Shown here in pieces: positions 43,959 through 54,715 of a stretch of 64,000 bases of DNA. The notes beneath the pieces were generated by a model. That model had not been told where the DNA came from. It worked only from the letters and a program-made list of their open reading frames with translations, and made no database searches. The translations under genes were made by a program, and so were the position numbers. This stretch comes from Cytophagales bacterium (GTDB lineage Bacteria > Bacteroidota > Bacteroidia > Cytophagales > Flammeovirgaceae): positions 124,001 to 188,000 of the forward strand of contig JANWWC010000005.1 in NCBI GenBank assembly GCA_025056215.1, written 5' to 3'. Position 1 is the first letter of the stretch. Each line of letters begins with the position of its first letter.

Positions 43959-45374
43959 TTAAATGTCCGCTTTTAAATAAAAAAAGAATTTAGATTCATT
44001 TTGGCGGTTGAAAGAATATTCTATGCGTACTACTGTATTGTAGTAGGTAACAATATCTACACCGACTCCATACCCGATGAGCAGCGTATTAGTGAGACGT
44101 TTGTTAATAGGTTGAACAAACTCATAATAGCCGTAAGCTATATCGGTATATCCTTTTAAAAATACTTGTATTGGAATGGTGCGGAATTGTTCAATAGGAA
44201 TAAACTTAAAGCGAGGCTTTCCATCTAATGCTTTCCAACGAAACGTATTTTGAGAAATTCCAAAATGCTGAGCATCAATAGCGTACAAATCGTATCCGCG
44301 CGCTAAATATCCTCCGTAACCTAATCCTTGTAATGTTGGAAAAGGCTGCCGTGAAGGTGTAGCAATCCTTCCTTTGAGGGTAGTTTCTATGGAAAACTGT
44401 TGAGATAGAAAAGAATATTTGCTAATGCTCATATAAAAACGCGTTACGTGTTGGTCTTCATTGCGAAAAACTCCCAGTTGATTTAGACCTAAAAAAAATA
44501 GCCATCCTTTGAGAGGGTATATTTGGTTATCTCGATAGTCATATCGGTAGGTATATTCAATTTCGGTATAACGTTGTATGTTTCTGCTGTCAAGAAAATA
44601 TTCTGGATTTAGAATTATTACAGAATCATCTACTCGGTTTTCTTGCCAACCTATTCGAAGAGAGTGGTTATCAAAAAAGCGCTTTCGGTAGCCTATCGAA
44701 AATGAGGTGCTAAATCGCTCTCTTAGTACTTTATCTCCATATCTCAAATAAACAAGTTTGTTGTTTTCTGTTTGATAAGCTACATCTCGATTTTCAGCAA
44801 ATCGGATTTCATACTTGGCACTGATAGTTTGTTTTCTGTTGATATAAGGAAAAAAGTAACTAAATCCGAGTGCTCTAGTAAATCCGAGTTGTAAACCAAT
44901 GCGCAAATTTTCTCGTCTTCCACGCGCATTTCTCCAATTAATACGCATACCGTATTCCAACCGCCTAAGGTCTGCATTTCGTTCGCGCAGCCATTCGTTA
45001 AAATTTCGATCTCCGATATCTAAATGTGGAATAGGGAAAATATACCACTGTTCTTTAATATCAAAAAAAATTCGGATGCTATCCAACGATAAATATTCGT
45101 ATCGATATTCGACTGACACAAAAATTTGTAGGTTGTATATTTTATTTTTTTCCCATTCTAACACTCTATCAAGCTCAGTTGCATTAATTCTATCGCCTTC
45201 TTGTATAGCTAATTCTCTTCTTAAAATGTGCTCTTTGGTGATTTTATTGCCTAAAAACATAATCTGAGCTATTGTAAGTAAAGTATCTTTTTGAGCATTA
45301 CAATAGCCATTTTGTAAAATTGTTAGAAAAACAATTATCCATCTCCACTTATTTGCGATGCATAACTTTTTCAA
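43959..45374 (-). CDS. Omp85/BamA-superfamily outer-membrane protein with one POTRA domain
   Basis: This 471-residue protein has a signal peptide (about 1-27, ending GYCNAQ), a single POTRA-like domain (about 32-110, FLGNKITKEHILRRELAI then YRYEYLSLDSIRIFFDI) and a 16-strand-type barrel with YPLKGWLFFLGLNQ and LQGLGYGGYLARGYD, a segment resembling the Omp85 VRGY/F-type loop motif. It ends with a barrel strand of alternating hydrophobic residues. With a single POTRA it is not BamA itself; a TamA-like or Bacteroidota-specific assembly/transport role is likely. It is coupled to ftsH by a 4-nt overlap (ATGA), an unusual pairing of membrane protease and outer-membrane protein. Confidence 0.82.
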   Translation of the reverse strand: MKKLCIANKWRWIIVFLTILQNGYCNAQKDTLLTIAQIMFLGNKITKEHILRRELAIQEGDRINATELDRVLEWEKNKIYNLQIFVSVEYRYEYLSLDSIRIFFDIKEQWYIFPIPHLDIGDRNFNEWLRERNADLRRLEYGMRINWRNARGRRENLRIGLQLGFTRALGFSYFFPYINRKQTISAKYEIRFAENRDVAYQTENNKLVYLRYGDKVLRERFSTSFSIGYRKRFFDNHSLRIGWQENRVDDSVIILNPEYFLDSRNIQRYTEIEYTYRYDYRDNQIYPLKGWLFFLGLNQLGVFRNEDQHVTRFYMSISKYSFLSQQFSIETTLKGRIATPSRQPFPTLQGLGYGGYLARGYDLYAIDAQHFGISQNTFRWKALDGKPRFKFIPIEQFRTIPIQVFLKGYTDIAYGYYEFVQPINKRLTNTLLIGYGVGVDIVTYYNTVVRIEYSFNRQNESKFFFYLKADI

Positions 45375-47455
45375 TTGGGTTGTGTTTGATTAGCTTGCAC
45401 TTGTTGCAAAGTTTCTTCTGAGGGTTCTGTGTGCAAAGTGATATCGTTATGCTTGGGGAAAGGACGCTTTCCGATGAGTTTTTCTAAATCGCTCTGATAA
45501 ATGACTTCTTTTTCTAAGAGTTTTTGAGCGACGAGTTCTAATTCTTTGCGTTTTTCTGTAAGGAGTTGCTTAGTGCGTTTATAAGCATCGTCTACCAATT
45601 TTTTAACTTCCTTGTCAATGAGTTCGGCAGTTGCTTCAGAATAAGGCTTATCAAATTGGTATTCGGAACGTTTGGGGTCATAATAAGAAATTAATCCGAT
45701 TTCTTTGTTCATGCCGTAGATAGTTACCATGCTATACGCAATTTTGGTAACGCGTTCTAAATCGCTCAAGGCACCTGTCGAAACTGTGTTAAAAACAATA
45801 TCTTCGGCGGCGCGTCCGCCTAATAACACACAAATTTGGTCGATAAGTTGCTCAGTGGTATAAAGAAACTGTTCGCGCGGAAGATGTTGTGCGTAACCTA
45901 GTGCCGCTACTCCTCGGGGCACAATGCTTATTTTTACTAAAGGATCTGCGTATTCTAAAAACCAACCTACGATTGCATGACCTGCTTCGTGATAAGCAAC
46001 CGTTTGCTTTTCTTCAGGCGATATGATTTTATTTTTCTTTTCTAATCCTCCGATGACGCGATCGATAGCTGCTTGAAAATCAGACATATCTATTTGTTTT
46101 TTATCGCGTCTTGCTGCAATAAGAGCTGCTTCGTTGCAAATATTGGCAATGTCCGCTCCCGCAAACCCGGGAGTTTGTGCGGCCAATTCTGAAATATTCA
46201 CATCGGGTCCGAGCTTTAATTTAGAAGCGTGTACTTTAAAAATAGCTTCTCTTCCTTTGATATCTGGTTTATCAATCGCAATTAGACGGTCGAAGCGTCC
46301 TGGGCGAAGCAAAGCACTATCTAATACATCCGGGCGATTAGTAGCAGCAAGAATAATGATATTTGTTCCTGTAGTAAATCCGTCCATTTCAACAAGAAGA
46401 GAGTTCAAGGTATTTTCACGTTCATCGTTAGCGCCCATCATCATTCCTCTTCCGCGAGAGCGGCCTATAGCATCAATCTCGTCAATAAAAATGATACAAG
46501 GAGCTTTTTCTTTAGCGGTTTTGAATAAGTCGCGTACGCGTGCAGCTCCTACTCCTACAAACATTTCCACAAAGTCAGAACCTGACAGACTAAAGAAAGG
46601 AACGCCCGATTCTCCGGCTACAGCCTTGGCTAGAAGAGTTTTGCCTGTGCCAGGAGGACCTACTAAAAGAGCTCCTTTTGGAATTTTCCCGCCTAAATCG
46701 GTATATTTTTTAGGATTTTTTAGGAATTGTACGATTTCCTCGATTTCTTCTTTGGCTTCGTCGAGCCCTGCAACATCTTTAAAAGTCACTTGAACTTTAC
46801 CAGCCTCAAAAATAGCAGCTTTTGATTTTCCGATATTAAAAATTTGTCCGCCAGGACCTAAGCCCGTCATTCGGCGCATGATAAGCCAAAAGCCAAAAAT
46901 TAAAAGAAGTAAAAATCCCCAACTAAAAAACCATGTGCTGAAATCTTGGCGTGTTTCTACTCGGAAAGGAACTTTTTGATCTAAAGGCTTATCTGCTTGC
47001 ATTTCCTCGAAATCTTTTTTGAAGATTTCGGGAGAAAAAATATTGATTCGATATTGAGGACCTTGCATCAAGCCAAACCGATTTTTTTGTGAAAGTTCCT
47101 CAATATACTCTCTCTTTTGAAGAGCTTCTTTGGTGAGAAAAACTTCTACAGAGCGTTCATTGACAATCACGACCTCTGCCACATCACCAGCGTTCAACAT
47201 TTTTTGGAAGCGTTGCTGCGTGATGTCGATAGCAGAAGTAGACTTATTAAAGTAAGTAAGCCCTACGACGGCTAATATAAGAGCGATGAGCAGCCAAACC
47301 TGATAGATTCCTCCTCCACCATTATTATCTTTTCGAGATTCTGGAAAAGGAACCTGATTTTTCTTTTTCTCTTCGCTTGTGCGCGGAAGAGTAGAATCAG
47401 ATTTAGGGCTACCGTTTAGATTATCGTTTATTTCTTGTTTATTTTCTGCTGACAT
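45371..47455 (-). CDS. ftsH: ATP-dependent zinc metalloprotease FtsH
   Basis: This 694-residue membrane-anchored AAA+ protease has an N-terminal cytoplasmic tail of about 50 polar residues, transmembrane helix 1 (about 54-70), a periplasmic domain, and helix 2 (about 175-190). The AAA domain has Walker A GPPGTGKT near 268, Walker [13 protein letters not shown] and the SRH with RPGRFD. The zinc protease motif HEAGH lies near 491, with the third ligand Asp in [11 protein letters not shown]-type context. It degrades membrane and short-lived proteins. It sits after rsfS, as in many Bacteroidota. A TAGATTTG lies 6 nt upstream of the ATG, too close to serve as a normal -7 box. Confidence 0.97.
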   Translation of the reverse strand: MSAENKQEINDNLNGSPKSDSTLPRTSEEKKKNQVPFPESRKDNNGGGGIYQVWLLIALILAVVGLTYFNKSTSAIDITQQRFQKMLNAGDVAEVVIVNERSVEVFLTKEALQKREYIEELSQKNRFGLMQGPQYRINIFSPEIFKKDFEEMQADKPLDQKVPFRVETRQDFSTWFFSWGFLLLLIFGFWLIMRRMTGLGPGGQIFNIGKSKAAIFEAGKVQVTFKDVAGLDEAKEEIEEIVQFLKNPKKYTDLGGKIPKGALLVGPPGTGKTLLAKAVAGESGVPFFSLSGSDFVEMFVGVGAARVRDLFKTAKEKAPCIIFIDEIDAIGRSRGRGMMMGANDERENTLNSLLVEMDGFTTGTNIIILAATNRPDVLDSALLRPGRFDRLIAIDKPDIKGREAIFKVHASKLKLGPDVNISELAAQTPGFAGADIANICNEAALIAARRDKKQIDMSDFQAAIDRVIGGLEKKNKIISPEEKQTVAYHEAGHAIVGWFLEYADPLVKISIVPRGVAALGYAQHLPREQFLYTTEQLIDQICVLLGGRAAEDIVFNTVSTGALSDLERVTKIAYSMVTIYGMNKEIGLISYYDPKRSEYQFDKPYSEATAELIDKEVKKLVDDAYKRTKQLLTEKRKELELVAQKLLEKEVIYQSDLEKLIGKRPFPKHNDITLHTEPSEETLQQVQANQTQPN

Positions 47456-47519
47456 CTTTACAAATCTAATATTTATTTAAATATGAAAAATTATGTTTAA
47501 CTGAATTGTTGCAATTTTA

Positions 47520-47921
47520 TTAAGTAATGTTAGGATACCGCGTAATTTTTGCGTCTCCCCAAAGTTCTTCTAGTCCATAAAAAATGCGTTTTTCCTTTCG
47601 GAAAATGTGTACTACTACGTCAATATAATCTAAAATAATCCATTCTTTAAAAGCACTACCTTCTTTTTTCCATGGTTCTTCGCCAATGCGTTTAAAAACT
47701 TCTTTTTCTACAGAATCTGTAATCGCATCTACTTGACTATCATTGTTTCCTGAACAAATTACAAAAAAATCTGTAATTGCATTTTTAATTCCGCGTAAGT
47801 CTAATACTACTACGTCGGACGCTTTCTTTTCTAGCATGCCCAGAATAATTGTATCGACTAAACGCTGGGCGAAGCTGTCATTTTGGCACGAATATTTTAA
47901 ATCTTTAATAGTTTGAGTCAT
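47520..47921 (-). CDS. rsfS: Ribosomal silencing factor RsfS
   Basis: This 133-residue member of the RsfS/Iojap family binds uL14 on the large subunit and blocks subunit joining under starvation. VVLDLRGIKNAITDFFVICSGNNDSQVDAI and EWIILDYIDVVVHIFRKEKR are the family core, with the helical hairpin ending in FYGLEELWGDAK. It lies 64 nt before ftsH on the same strand; the rsfS-ftsH order is conserved in Bacteroidota. Confidence 0.93.
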   Translation of the reverse strand: MTQTIKDLKYSCQNDSFAQRLVDTIILGMLEKKASDVVVLDLRGIKNAITDFFVICSGNNDSQVDAITDSVEKEVFKRIGEEPWKKEGSAFKEWIILDYIDVVVHIFRKEKRIFYGLEELWGDAKITRYPNIT

Positions 47922-47992
47922 TTATACTTTAACATCTTTTTTAAAAAAATACATCAAAAATAATGCACAAAAGGTTCAACGTGGTTAAAATT

Positions 47993-49978
<1,986 letters not shown>

Positions 49979-50165
49979 TTATTATCCCTTTCCGAATAAT
50001 AAATAAAAAATTGAACTCACGAAATTAACGTTTCTTAACTGAAATGACAACATTCCATGAAAATATTTCCTTTCCAAGATTGTTCAAAATCTTATAAAAT
50101 TTCTATCATTTTTGTAATACTCCTTTAGAAAACCTTAGTGTTTTGCGTTTTCTTCTTTGAAAAAT

Positions 50166-50191
50166 TGTGCAACAAAAACCTTTTTTGCACA
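50166..50191 (+). promoter_or_regulatory. Hairpin just upstream of the ROK kinase gene
   Basis: TGTGCAA (50166-50172) and TTGCACA (50185-50191) can form a 7-bp stem with a 12-nt loop, 28 nt before the kinase ATG. Its function, operator or leader structure, is unknown. Confidence 0.3.
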
Positions 50192-50219
50192 TATTGCACC
50201 ATAAACACAAATTCGAAAT

Positions 50220-51182
50220 ATGAAAGAAGCAGTTATCGGAATCGACTTGGGAGGTACTAATACAAAATATGGTCTTGTAGATAGAACGGGAGATTGCTTT
50301 GCTGATGGAAGTATTGAGACACACGCCCATCGTCCTGTTACAGAATTTATTCCTCGGATTGCACAAGCAATCACAGCGCTTCTTCAACAGCATCCAAATG
50401 TTTCCGTAAAAGCAGTAGGAGTAGGAGCGCCTAATGGCAACTATTATACAGGACGAATGGAAAAAGCGCCTAACTTTCAGTGGGGAGAAAGAGTAGAACT
50501 TGCCAAGCTTTTAAGCGAAGCTCTTCAACTACCCGTATGGCTTACCAATGATGCGAATGCTGCTGCTATCGGTGAAAAGCTTTATGGAGTAGCCAAGCAT
50601 TTTAAAGATTTTGTAGTGATTACACTTGGCACGGGTCTTGGTAGCGGTATTTATGTAAATAATCAACTTGTATATGGTCATGACGGTTTTGCGGGAGAAA
50701 TCGGACATACTACCGTATTTTTGGACGGGCGCGACCATACTACGGGCAGAAAAGGCTCTCTCGAAACTTATGTTTCTGCTACAGGAATTAAAAGGACAGT
50801 CTTTGAACTTTTATGCAATCGCATTGAACCTAGCCCTTTACGCGATTTAAGTTACAACCAAATGACAGCCAAACATATCACAGAAGCTGCGCTTCAAGGC
50901 GACAAAATTGCTTTAGAAGCATTTGAATTAACAGGTAAAATTTTGGGTCTTAAACTTTCTGATACAGTAGCGCACTTAAGCCCTGAGGCTATTATCTTAT
51001 TTGGAGGGTTGGCAAATGCCGGTGACCTAATTCTTAGACCTACTAAATATTGGATGGAATACTACAACTTAGGAATCTTTAAAAACAAAACTCAAATTTT
51101 AATTTCAGATTTAAAAGGAGATAGCGTAGCTATACAAGGAGCTGCAGCATTAGCATGGGAAGAGTGGACAAAACATCAATAA
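50220..51182 (+). CDS. ROK-family sugar kinase, probable glucokinase
   Basis: This 320-residue ROK protein without an N-terminal helix-turn-helix is a kinase, not a repressor. It has the phosphate loop GIDLGGTNTKYGLVD (about 6-20), VTLGTGLGSGIYVNNQLV, and FAGEIGHTTV with the His/Glu pair of the ROK site. Of the usual ROK zinc cysteines (CXCGXXGC), the segment here reads DHTTGRKGSLETY: the cysteines are replaced, a feature seen in some glucokinases but noteworthy. GGLANAG near the C-terminus is the adenosine site. Glucokinase is the default assignment for Bacteroidota; other hexoses are possible. A hairpin lies in the upstream region. Confidence 0.88.
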   Translation: MKEAVIGIDLGGTNTKYGLVDRTGDCFADGSIETHAHRPVTEFIPRIAQAITALLQQHPNVSVKAVGVGAPNGNYYTGRMEKAPNFQWGERVELAKLLSEALQLPVWLTNDANAAAIGEKLYGVAKHFKDFVVITLGTGLGSGIYVNNQLVYGHDGFAGEIGHTTVFLDGRDHTTGRKGSLETYVSATGIKRTVFELLCNRIEPSPLRDLSYNQMTAKHITEAALQGDKIALEAFELTGKILGLKLSDTVAHLSPEAIILFGGLANAGDLILRPTKYWMEYYNLGIFKNKTQILISDLKGDSVAIQGAAALAWEEWTKHQ

Positions 51183-51187
51183 AATTA

Positions 51188-51225
51188 TTTGTTCTCGTAA
51201 TTCGCAAAAACTGTTTATATATTTG
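51188..51225 (+). promoter_or_regulatory. Candidate promoter for the SPOR-protein gene
   Basis: TATATTTG at 51218-51225 is an exact -7 match, 31 nt before the ATG. The TTTG at 51188-51191 is 26 nt upstream, longer than the usual spacer. Confidence 0.35.
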
Positions 51226-51256
51226 TCTAAACTTTGGAGTTAAATAAAGTAATATT

Positions 51257-52354
51257 ATGAAACGATTGTTATATGTAATAGTATTTTTTACAATATCACT
51301 CAGAGCGCAAAAGCTTACGCTCTACAGTTTCGACAAACTTTCGCAAGAACCCGTTAAAATTACTGCTAACCCTTTACCTGTTGATTCTAAAGAAGTGGGC
51401 GATACAAGTTTTACAGTTTATGGAGGTGGAACTGTAGATTTTGCACTGTACTTTGTACATGGTGATCAGTACGACAATATTTTTAACCCTAACCCTACGG
51501 GAATTGTTATCAATGGGAAATATTTTAATTTTTATTGTACCCAAGAGCTTTCTTTTAAACAGCATGTGAATATGCTTTTGGATGCTAAAGAGTTTACCTA
51601 TTTAGGCAAAACCTATTTAGTGACTATTAGTTTGTGGGAAAATTGCAAAGACGAAACTTGCCGTTATCGATGCTATAATGTATTCGACATTACTGATAAA
51701 AATGATATTAAACAATATTCTTTTAATAGTATCTTTGAGGGAATGGCTTCTTTTGGAGAGTTCAACAGCGATGGTATTATCGATTTTATTCGTGCTGCTC
51801 CTAAAGTACCCGATAACCTTACAGTGACAGATGCTGATTTAGCGCGCCAGTATTATCTTATTACAGCATACACTTTTTTAGAAGGTAGAATTGTACAACT
51901 TGCTAATCAATCTAAAAGCTATTATTACATACAAGCAAAAGGCGATGAAGAAGTGCAACAATTTCAAGTGTTAGCTGCAGATTGGTTTTTTCCACTTAAA
52001 GATAGTGCAGGGCGTCAAATAGAACCTAAATCGTACTTTCCTCCTTATATTTCTTTCGACCCTCAACAATCCTATTTGTTCGATAGTGAAGGATTTCGTA
52101 TCGAAAAAAACAGATGGTCGGTACTTGTTAAAAAAATGTCGGATATAGATGGAGCAAAAGATTTGTGTGCAGAACTTTCTAAACATGAGTTTAGAGATGT
52201 ATACATTTTGCCAGATCAGTACAGCGGAAAAATTTCTTATCAAGTACTAGTAGGAAACTACCAAAGCAAGGATATGGCTCTTGATGCTCAGGATATGCTT
52301 AAGAATATAGGCATCATGGGTGAATTGTTTGACTTAAAGGTAGGATATAAATAA
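51257..52354 (+). CDS. Exported protein with C-terminal SPOR-like domain
   Basis: This 365-residue protein begins with a signal peptide (about 1-17, LLYVIVFFTISLRAQ). Its middle (about 20-270) is a beta-rich region I do not recognise, with ENCKDETCRYRC (three close cysteines) and GEFNSDGIIDF, an FG-GAP-like calcium-type loop. Residues about 290-365 form a SPOR-like domain (WSVLVKKMSDIDGAKDLCAEL to YQVLVGNYQSKDMALDAQDML), which in other proteins binds denuded septal peptidoglycan. Periplasmic or cell-wall localisation is inferred. Its stop codon is immediately followed by the rpiB ATG, so the two are probably co-expressed. Confidence 0.7.
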   Translation: MKRLLYVIVFFTISLRAQKLTLYSFDKLSQEPVKITANPLPVDSKEVGDTSFTVYGGGTVDFALYFVHGDQYDNIFNPNPTGIVINGKYFNFYCTQELSFKQHVNMLLDAKEFTYLGKTYLVTISLWENCKDETCRYRCYNVFDITDKNDIKQYSFNSIFEGMASFGEFNSDGIIDFIRAAPKVPDNLTVTDADLARQYYLITAYTFLEGRIVQLANQSKSYYYIQAKGDEEVQQFQVLAADWFFPLKDSAGRQIEPKSYFPPYISFDPQQSYLFDSEGFRIEKNRWSVLVKKMSDIDGAKDLCAELSKHEFRDVYILPDQYSGKISYQVLVGNYQSKDMALDAQDMLKNIGIMGELFDLKVGYK

Positions 52355-52792
52355 ATGAAAAAGTACAAAATTGCTCTTGGAGCAGATCATGCAGCTTTTC
52401 ACTTAAAAAATGAACTGGCTGCTTTCTTGAAAGATAGTGGGCATGATGTTACAGACATGGGAACACATTCGGAAGCATCGGTAGATTATCCTGATTTTGC
52501 TCGCGCTGTTTGCAGTGCAATCGAAGATGGCTCCCACCATTTTGGAGTACTTTGTTGTGGGAGCGGAATAGGAATTTCAATTGCCGCTAATCGTCATCAA
52601 GGAATACGAGCAGGAGTAGCTTGGAATACAGACATTGCCGCTCTCATGAGACAACACAATGATGCTAACGTAATTTGCTTTGGAGCGCGCTTTACGGCTC
52701 CTTATTACGCAAAACGCATGCTAGAAGTGTTTCTGAACGCAGAATTTGAAGGAGGAAAACACCTTCAAAGAATTGCTAAACTTTCTTGTTAA
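52355..52792 (+). CDS. rpiB: Ribose-5-phosphate isomerase B
   Basis: This 145-residue RpiB/LacAB-type isomerase interconverts ribose 5-phosphate and ribulose 5-phosphate. It has ALGADHAAFHLK at the N-terminus, MGTHSEASVDYPDFA, the catalytic Cys in GVLCCGSGIGISIAANR, GVAWNTDIAALMRQHNDANVICFGAR with the His/Arg phosphate grip, and a C-terminal helix. Length is typical. It starts directly at the base after the SPOR gene's stop, giving tight coupling. Confidence 0.95.
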   Translation: MKKYKIALGADHAAFHLKNELAAFLKDSGHDVTDMGTHSEASVDYPDFARAVCSAIEDGSHHFGVLCCGSGIGISIAANRHQGIRAGVAWNTDIAALMRQHNDANVICFGARFTAPYYAKRMLEVFLNAEFEGGKHLQRIAKLSC

Positions 52793-52807
52793 AAGGTTAA
52801 AAGAAGC

Positions 52808-52831
52808 GTGCGAACATAAAAGTGTTCGCAC
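52808..52831. terminator. Hairpin between convergent rpiB and sdhB
   Basis: A 9-bp stem, GTGCGAACA (52808-52816) / TGTTCGCAC (52823-52831), with loop TAAAAG. Neither side has a long T-run, though the minus-strand side is fairly T-rich. It probably serves as a shared transcription end or mRNA-end stabiliser. Confidence 0.6.
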
Positions 52832-52838
52832 AATGTCG

Positions 52839-53591
52839 TTACACATATTCTGAAGTAAGTTTTGCATTAATATATTCTCGATTCATGCGAGCAATATGTG
52901 TTAAAGAAATTTCTTTTGGGCATTCAGCAGAACAAGCACCTGTATTGGTACAAGCCCCAAATCCTTCTTTGTCCATTTGTGCTACCATTGCCTCTACGCG
53001 GCGTTTTCTTTCAGCTTGTCCTTGAGGCAACAAAGCTAGTTGAGAAACTTTAGCAGCTACAAACAGCATGGCAGAAGCGTTTTTACAAGCAGCTACACAC
53101 GCTCCACACCCAATACAAGTAGCAGCGCTAAACGCTTCATCGGCAATTTCTTTAGGAATAGGAATTTCGTTTGCGTCGGGAGCATTTCCTGTATTTACGC
53201 TTATATAGCCTCCTGCTTGAATGATGCGGTCGAAGGCACTTCTGTCTACTACCAAGTCTTTGATTACAGGAAAGGCTTTTGCGCGCCAAGGCTCTACTAC
53301 AATAGTGTCGCCATCATTAAAATGACGCATGTGTAATTGGCAAGTAGTAGTTCCTTTTAGGTGTCCATGAGGCCTTCCGTTGATGTACATGCTACACATC
53401 CCACAGATTCCTTCGCGACAATCATGGTCGAATGCGATAGGATCTTTTCCTTCGTTGAGAAGTCGTTCATTGAGTACATCGAACATTTCCAAAAAGGACA
53501 TATGTTCATTTACATCATCGAGTTGATAAGTCTCAAATCGCCCTGTATCTTGTGCGTCGCGTTGTCTCCACACTTTGAGTGTGATGCGCAT
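52839..53591 (-). CDS. sdhB: Succinate dehydrogenase/fumarate reductase iron-sulfur subunit
   Basis: This 250-residue subunit carries three iron-sulfur centres. [2Fe-2S] ligands are in [16 protein letters not shown] and the later Cys near THMRHF-type context; [4Fe-4S]/[3Fe-4S] ligands are in [11 protein letters not shown] and [15 protein letters not shown]. This is the Bacteroidota/B-type fumarate-reductase-like SdhB. An ATG exists 18 nt upstream (53609), but a consensus promoter (53612-53642) ends just 2 nt before it, so transcription would begin around or inside that codon; the Met before [13 protein letters not shown] at 53591 gives a family-like N-terminus and is preferred. sdhC and sdhA are not adjacent, which is unusual for this phylum, where sdhCAB is normally one operon. 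Confidence 0.93.
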   Translation of the reverse strand: MRITLKVWRQRDAQDTGRFETYQLDDVNEHMSFLEMFDVLNERLLNEGKDPIAFDHDCREGICGMCSMYINGRPHGHLKGTTTCQLHMRHFNDGDTIVVEPWRAKAFPVIKDLVVDRSAFDRIIQAGGYISVNTGNAPDANEIPIPKEIADEAFSAATCIGCGACVAACKNASAMLFVAAKVSQLALLPQGQAERKRRVEAMVAQMDKEGFGACTNTGACSAECPKEISLTHIARMNREYINAKLTSEYV

Positions 53592-53611
53592 TTTTTTAGA
53601 TTCTGCCATAT

Positions 53612-53642
53612 CAAATTTAGTTTGTTTGTGTTAAACGTCAAA
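53612..53642 (-). promoter_or_regulatory. Consensus Bacteroidota promoter for sdhB
   Basis: Minus strand: TTTG (53642-53639), 19-nt spacer, TAAATTTG (53619-53612), a perfect TTTG/TAnnTTTG pair. Its position decides the sdhB start, because the first in-frame ATG is only 2 nt downstream. Confidence 0.65.
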
Positions 53643-53825
53643 AGTATTTAATTTTCTTGCAAAATACTTTATTGAAGTAGAATGTTTTGTTCAAAATGAA
53701 ATTTTTTTATAGAGATTTAAAGTTTACGTAAAAAGTAGTTCTTATAGAGAATTTGAAAGTAGACTCTAATAGTCATACGTTTTTTAGATTTGATAAAAGG
53801 TTTTAATAAGAAATAAGAATTTTAT

Positions 53826-53855
53826 TTTGTTTTTATTAAAAAATGTGTAATTTTA
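53826..53855 (+). promoter_or_regulatory. Candidate promoter for the conserved unknown gene
   Basis: TTTG at 53826-53829, 18-nt spacer, TAATTTTA at 53848-53855 (7 of 8), in a very AT-rich 310-nt divergent gap shared with sdhB. The ATG lies 48 nt downstream. Confidence 0.35.
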
Positions 53856-53903
53856 TTAACGAATCCATAAAGATGATGTATTTTAATTGAAAACTTTGTA
53901 AAC

Positions 53904-54617
53904 ATGGAAAAACTCAAAAACGATTGGCTTACTGATGGCTTGATTGATTTTGAATATAAGAAGTACGTTTTGTTAGCTTACCTTCAGCACGTCAGAAAAA
54001 GTTTTCGAGAAATGAAGTTGTATCCTGTATTTGACGATTTGATATTTCATTACAAAAACCTTATCACTTTACGAGACACTAAAAAGTTGCTGTATGAACA
54101 ATTTCCAAAGGAAATTACGGAAGCGGATTTTCAACGTCTTACATTAAACTATCGCCGAATTTTAGAAGACGATGCAATAATGCGAGAATTAGAAGAAATT
54201 TGTGAGTATGCAATTCCCGTTATAAAAACCCATTTAGAAGAGGGAAAAGAAGTGTATGAAATCGTTTCTCGCAATTTAGAAATTACTCCTGTAGGAATTA
54301 CTCCTATTTACAAGTATGAAGGTTACATGATGATGAGAGAAGCACACAAGCCTCAAACAATTGTTTATCGCTATAAGATTTCTATTTTCAAAAATGCAAA
54401 TGAGCGTTTTAGAGGTATCAATATTACCAAAGTAGAAGAGCAAAGGTCGAAGTTTCAAACGCCAGAAACTATTAAAGCTAATCTGATTAAGCGGTATCCT
54501 GAAATGCCTAATCCTGCTACTTACCTTATTACTACTACTGTAGCTTGTGCCTACGAACAAACTTTTATGCCCATTGCAAAAAGAAGTTTAGTTCGATATA
54601 TCACTGCAAATGAATAG
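53904..54617 (+). CDS. Unknown cytoplasmic protein
   Basis: This 237-residue protein is not recognised by me as a named domain. It has no signal peptide or membrane segment. The N-terminal half is helical and charged (KYVLLAYLQHVRKSFREMKLYP, DDLIFHYKNLITLRDTKKLL), the second half more mixed with VGITPIYKYEGYMMMR and a basic tail (AKRSLVRYITANE). It reads like a conserved Bacteroidota protein and has a plausible own promoter, divergent from sdhB. No neighbour hints at its role. Confidence 0.6.
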   Translation: MEKLKNDWLTDGLIDFEYKKYVLLAYLQHVRKSFREMKLYPVFDDLIFHYKNLITLRDTKKLLYEQFPKEITEADFQRLTLNYRRILEDDAIMRELEEICEYAIPVIKTHLEEGKEVYEIVSRNLEITPVGITPIYKYEGYMMMREAHKPQTIVYRYKISIFKNANERFRGINITKVEEQRSKFQTPETIKANLIKRYPEMPNPATYLITTTVACAYEQTFMPIAKRSLVRYITANE

Positions 54618-54715
54618 CAGGTTTCTTATCTATTATTGTTAAATGGACGCTTATTTCTAGATTCAAACATTCTGTAGATGTTTAGCGTTTTAATTTTTGA
54701 TTTTAAAGCGCTCGC

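Noticed and set aside
46134-46793. 219-codon open frame antisense to ftsH
   Set aside because: It mirrors a conserved gene; its translation (Ser/Pro/Ile-rich, low complexity) is what complementing AAA-domain codons produces.
47461-47468. TAGATTTG as the ftsH promoter -7 box
   Set aside because: It ends 5 nt before the start codon with no TTTG at the right spacing and no alternative Met downstream, so it is probably chance.
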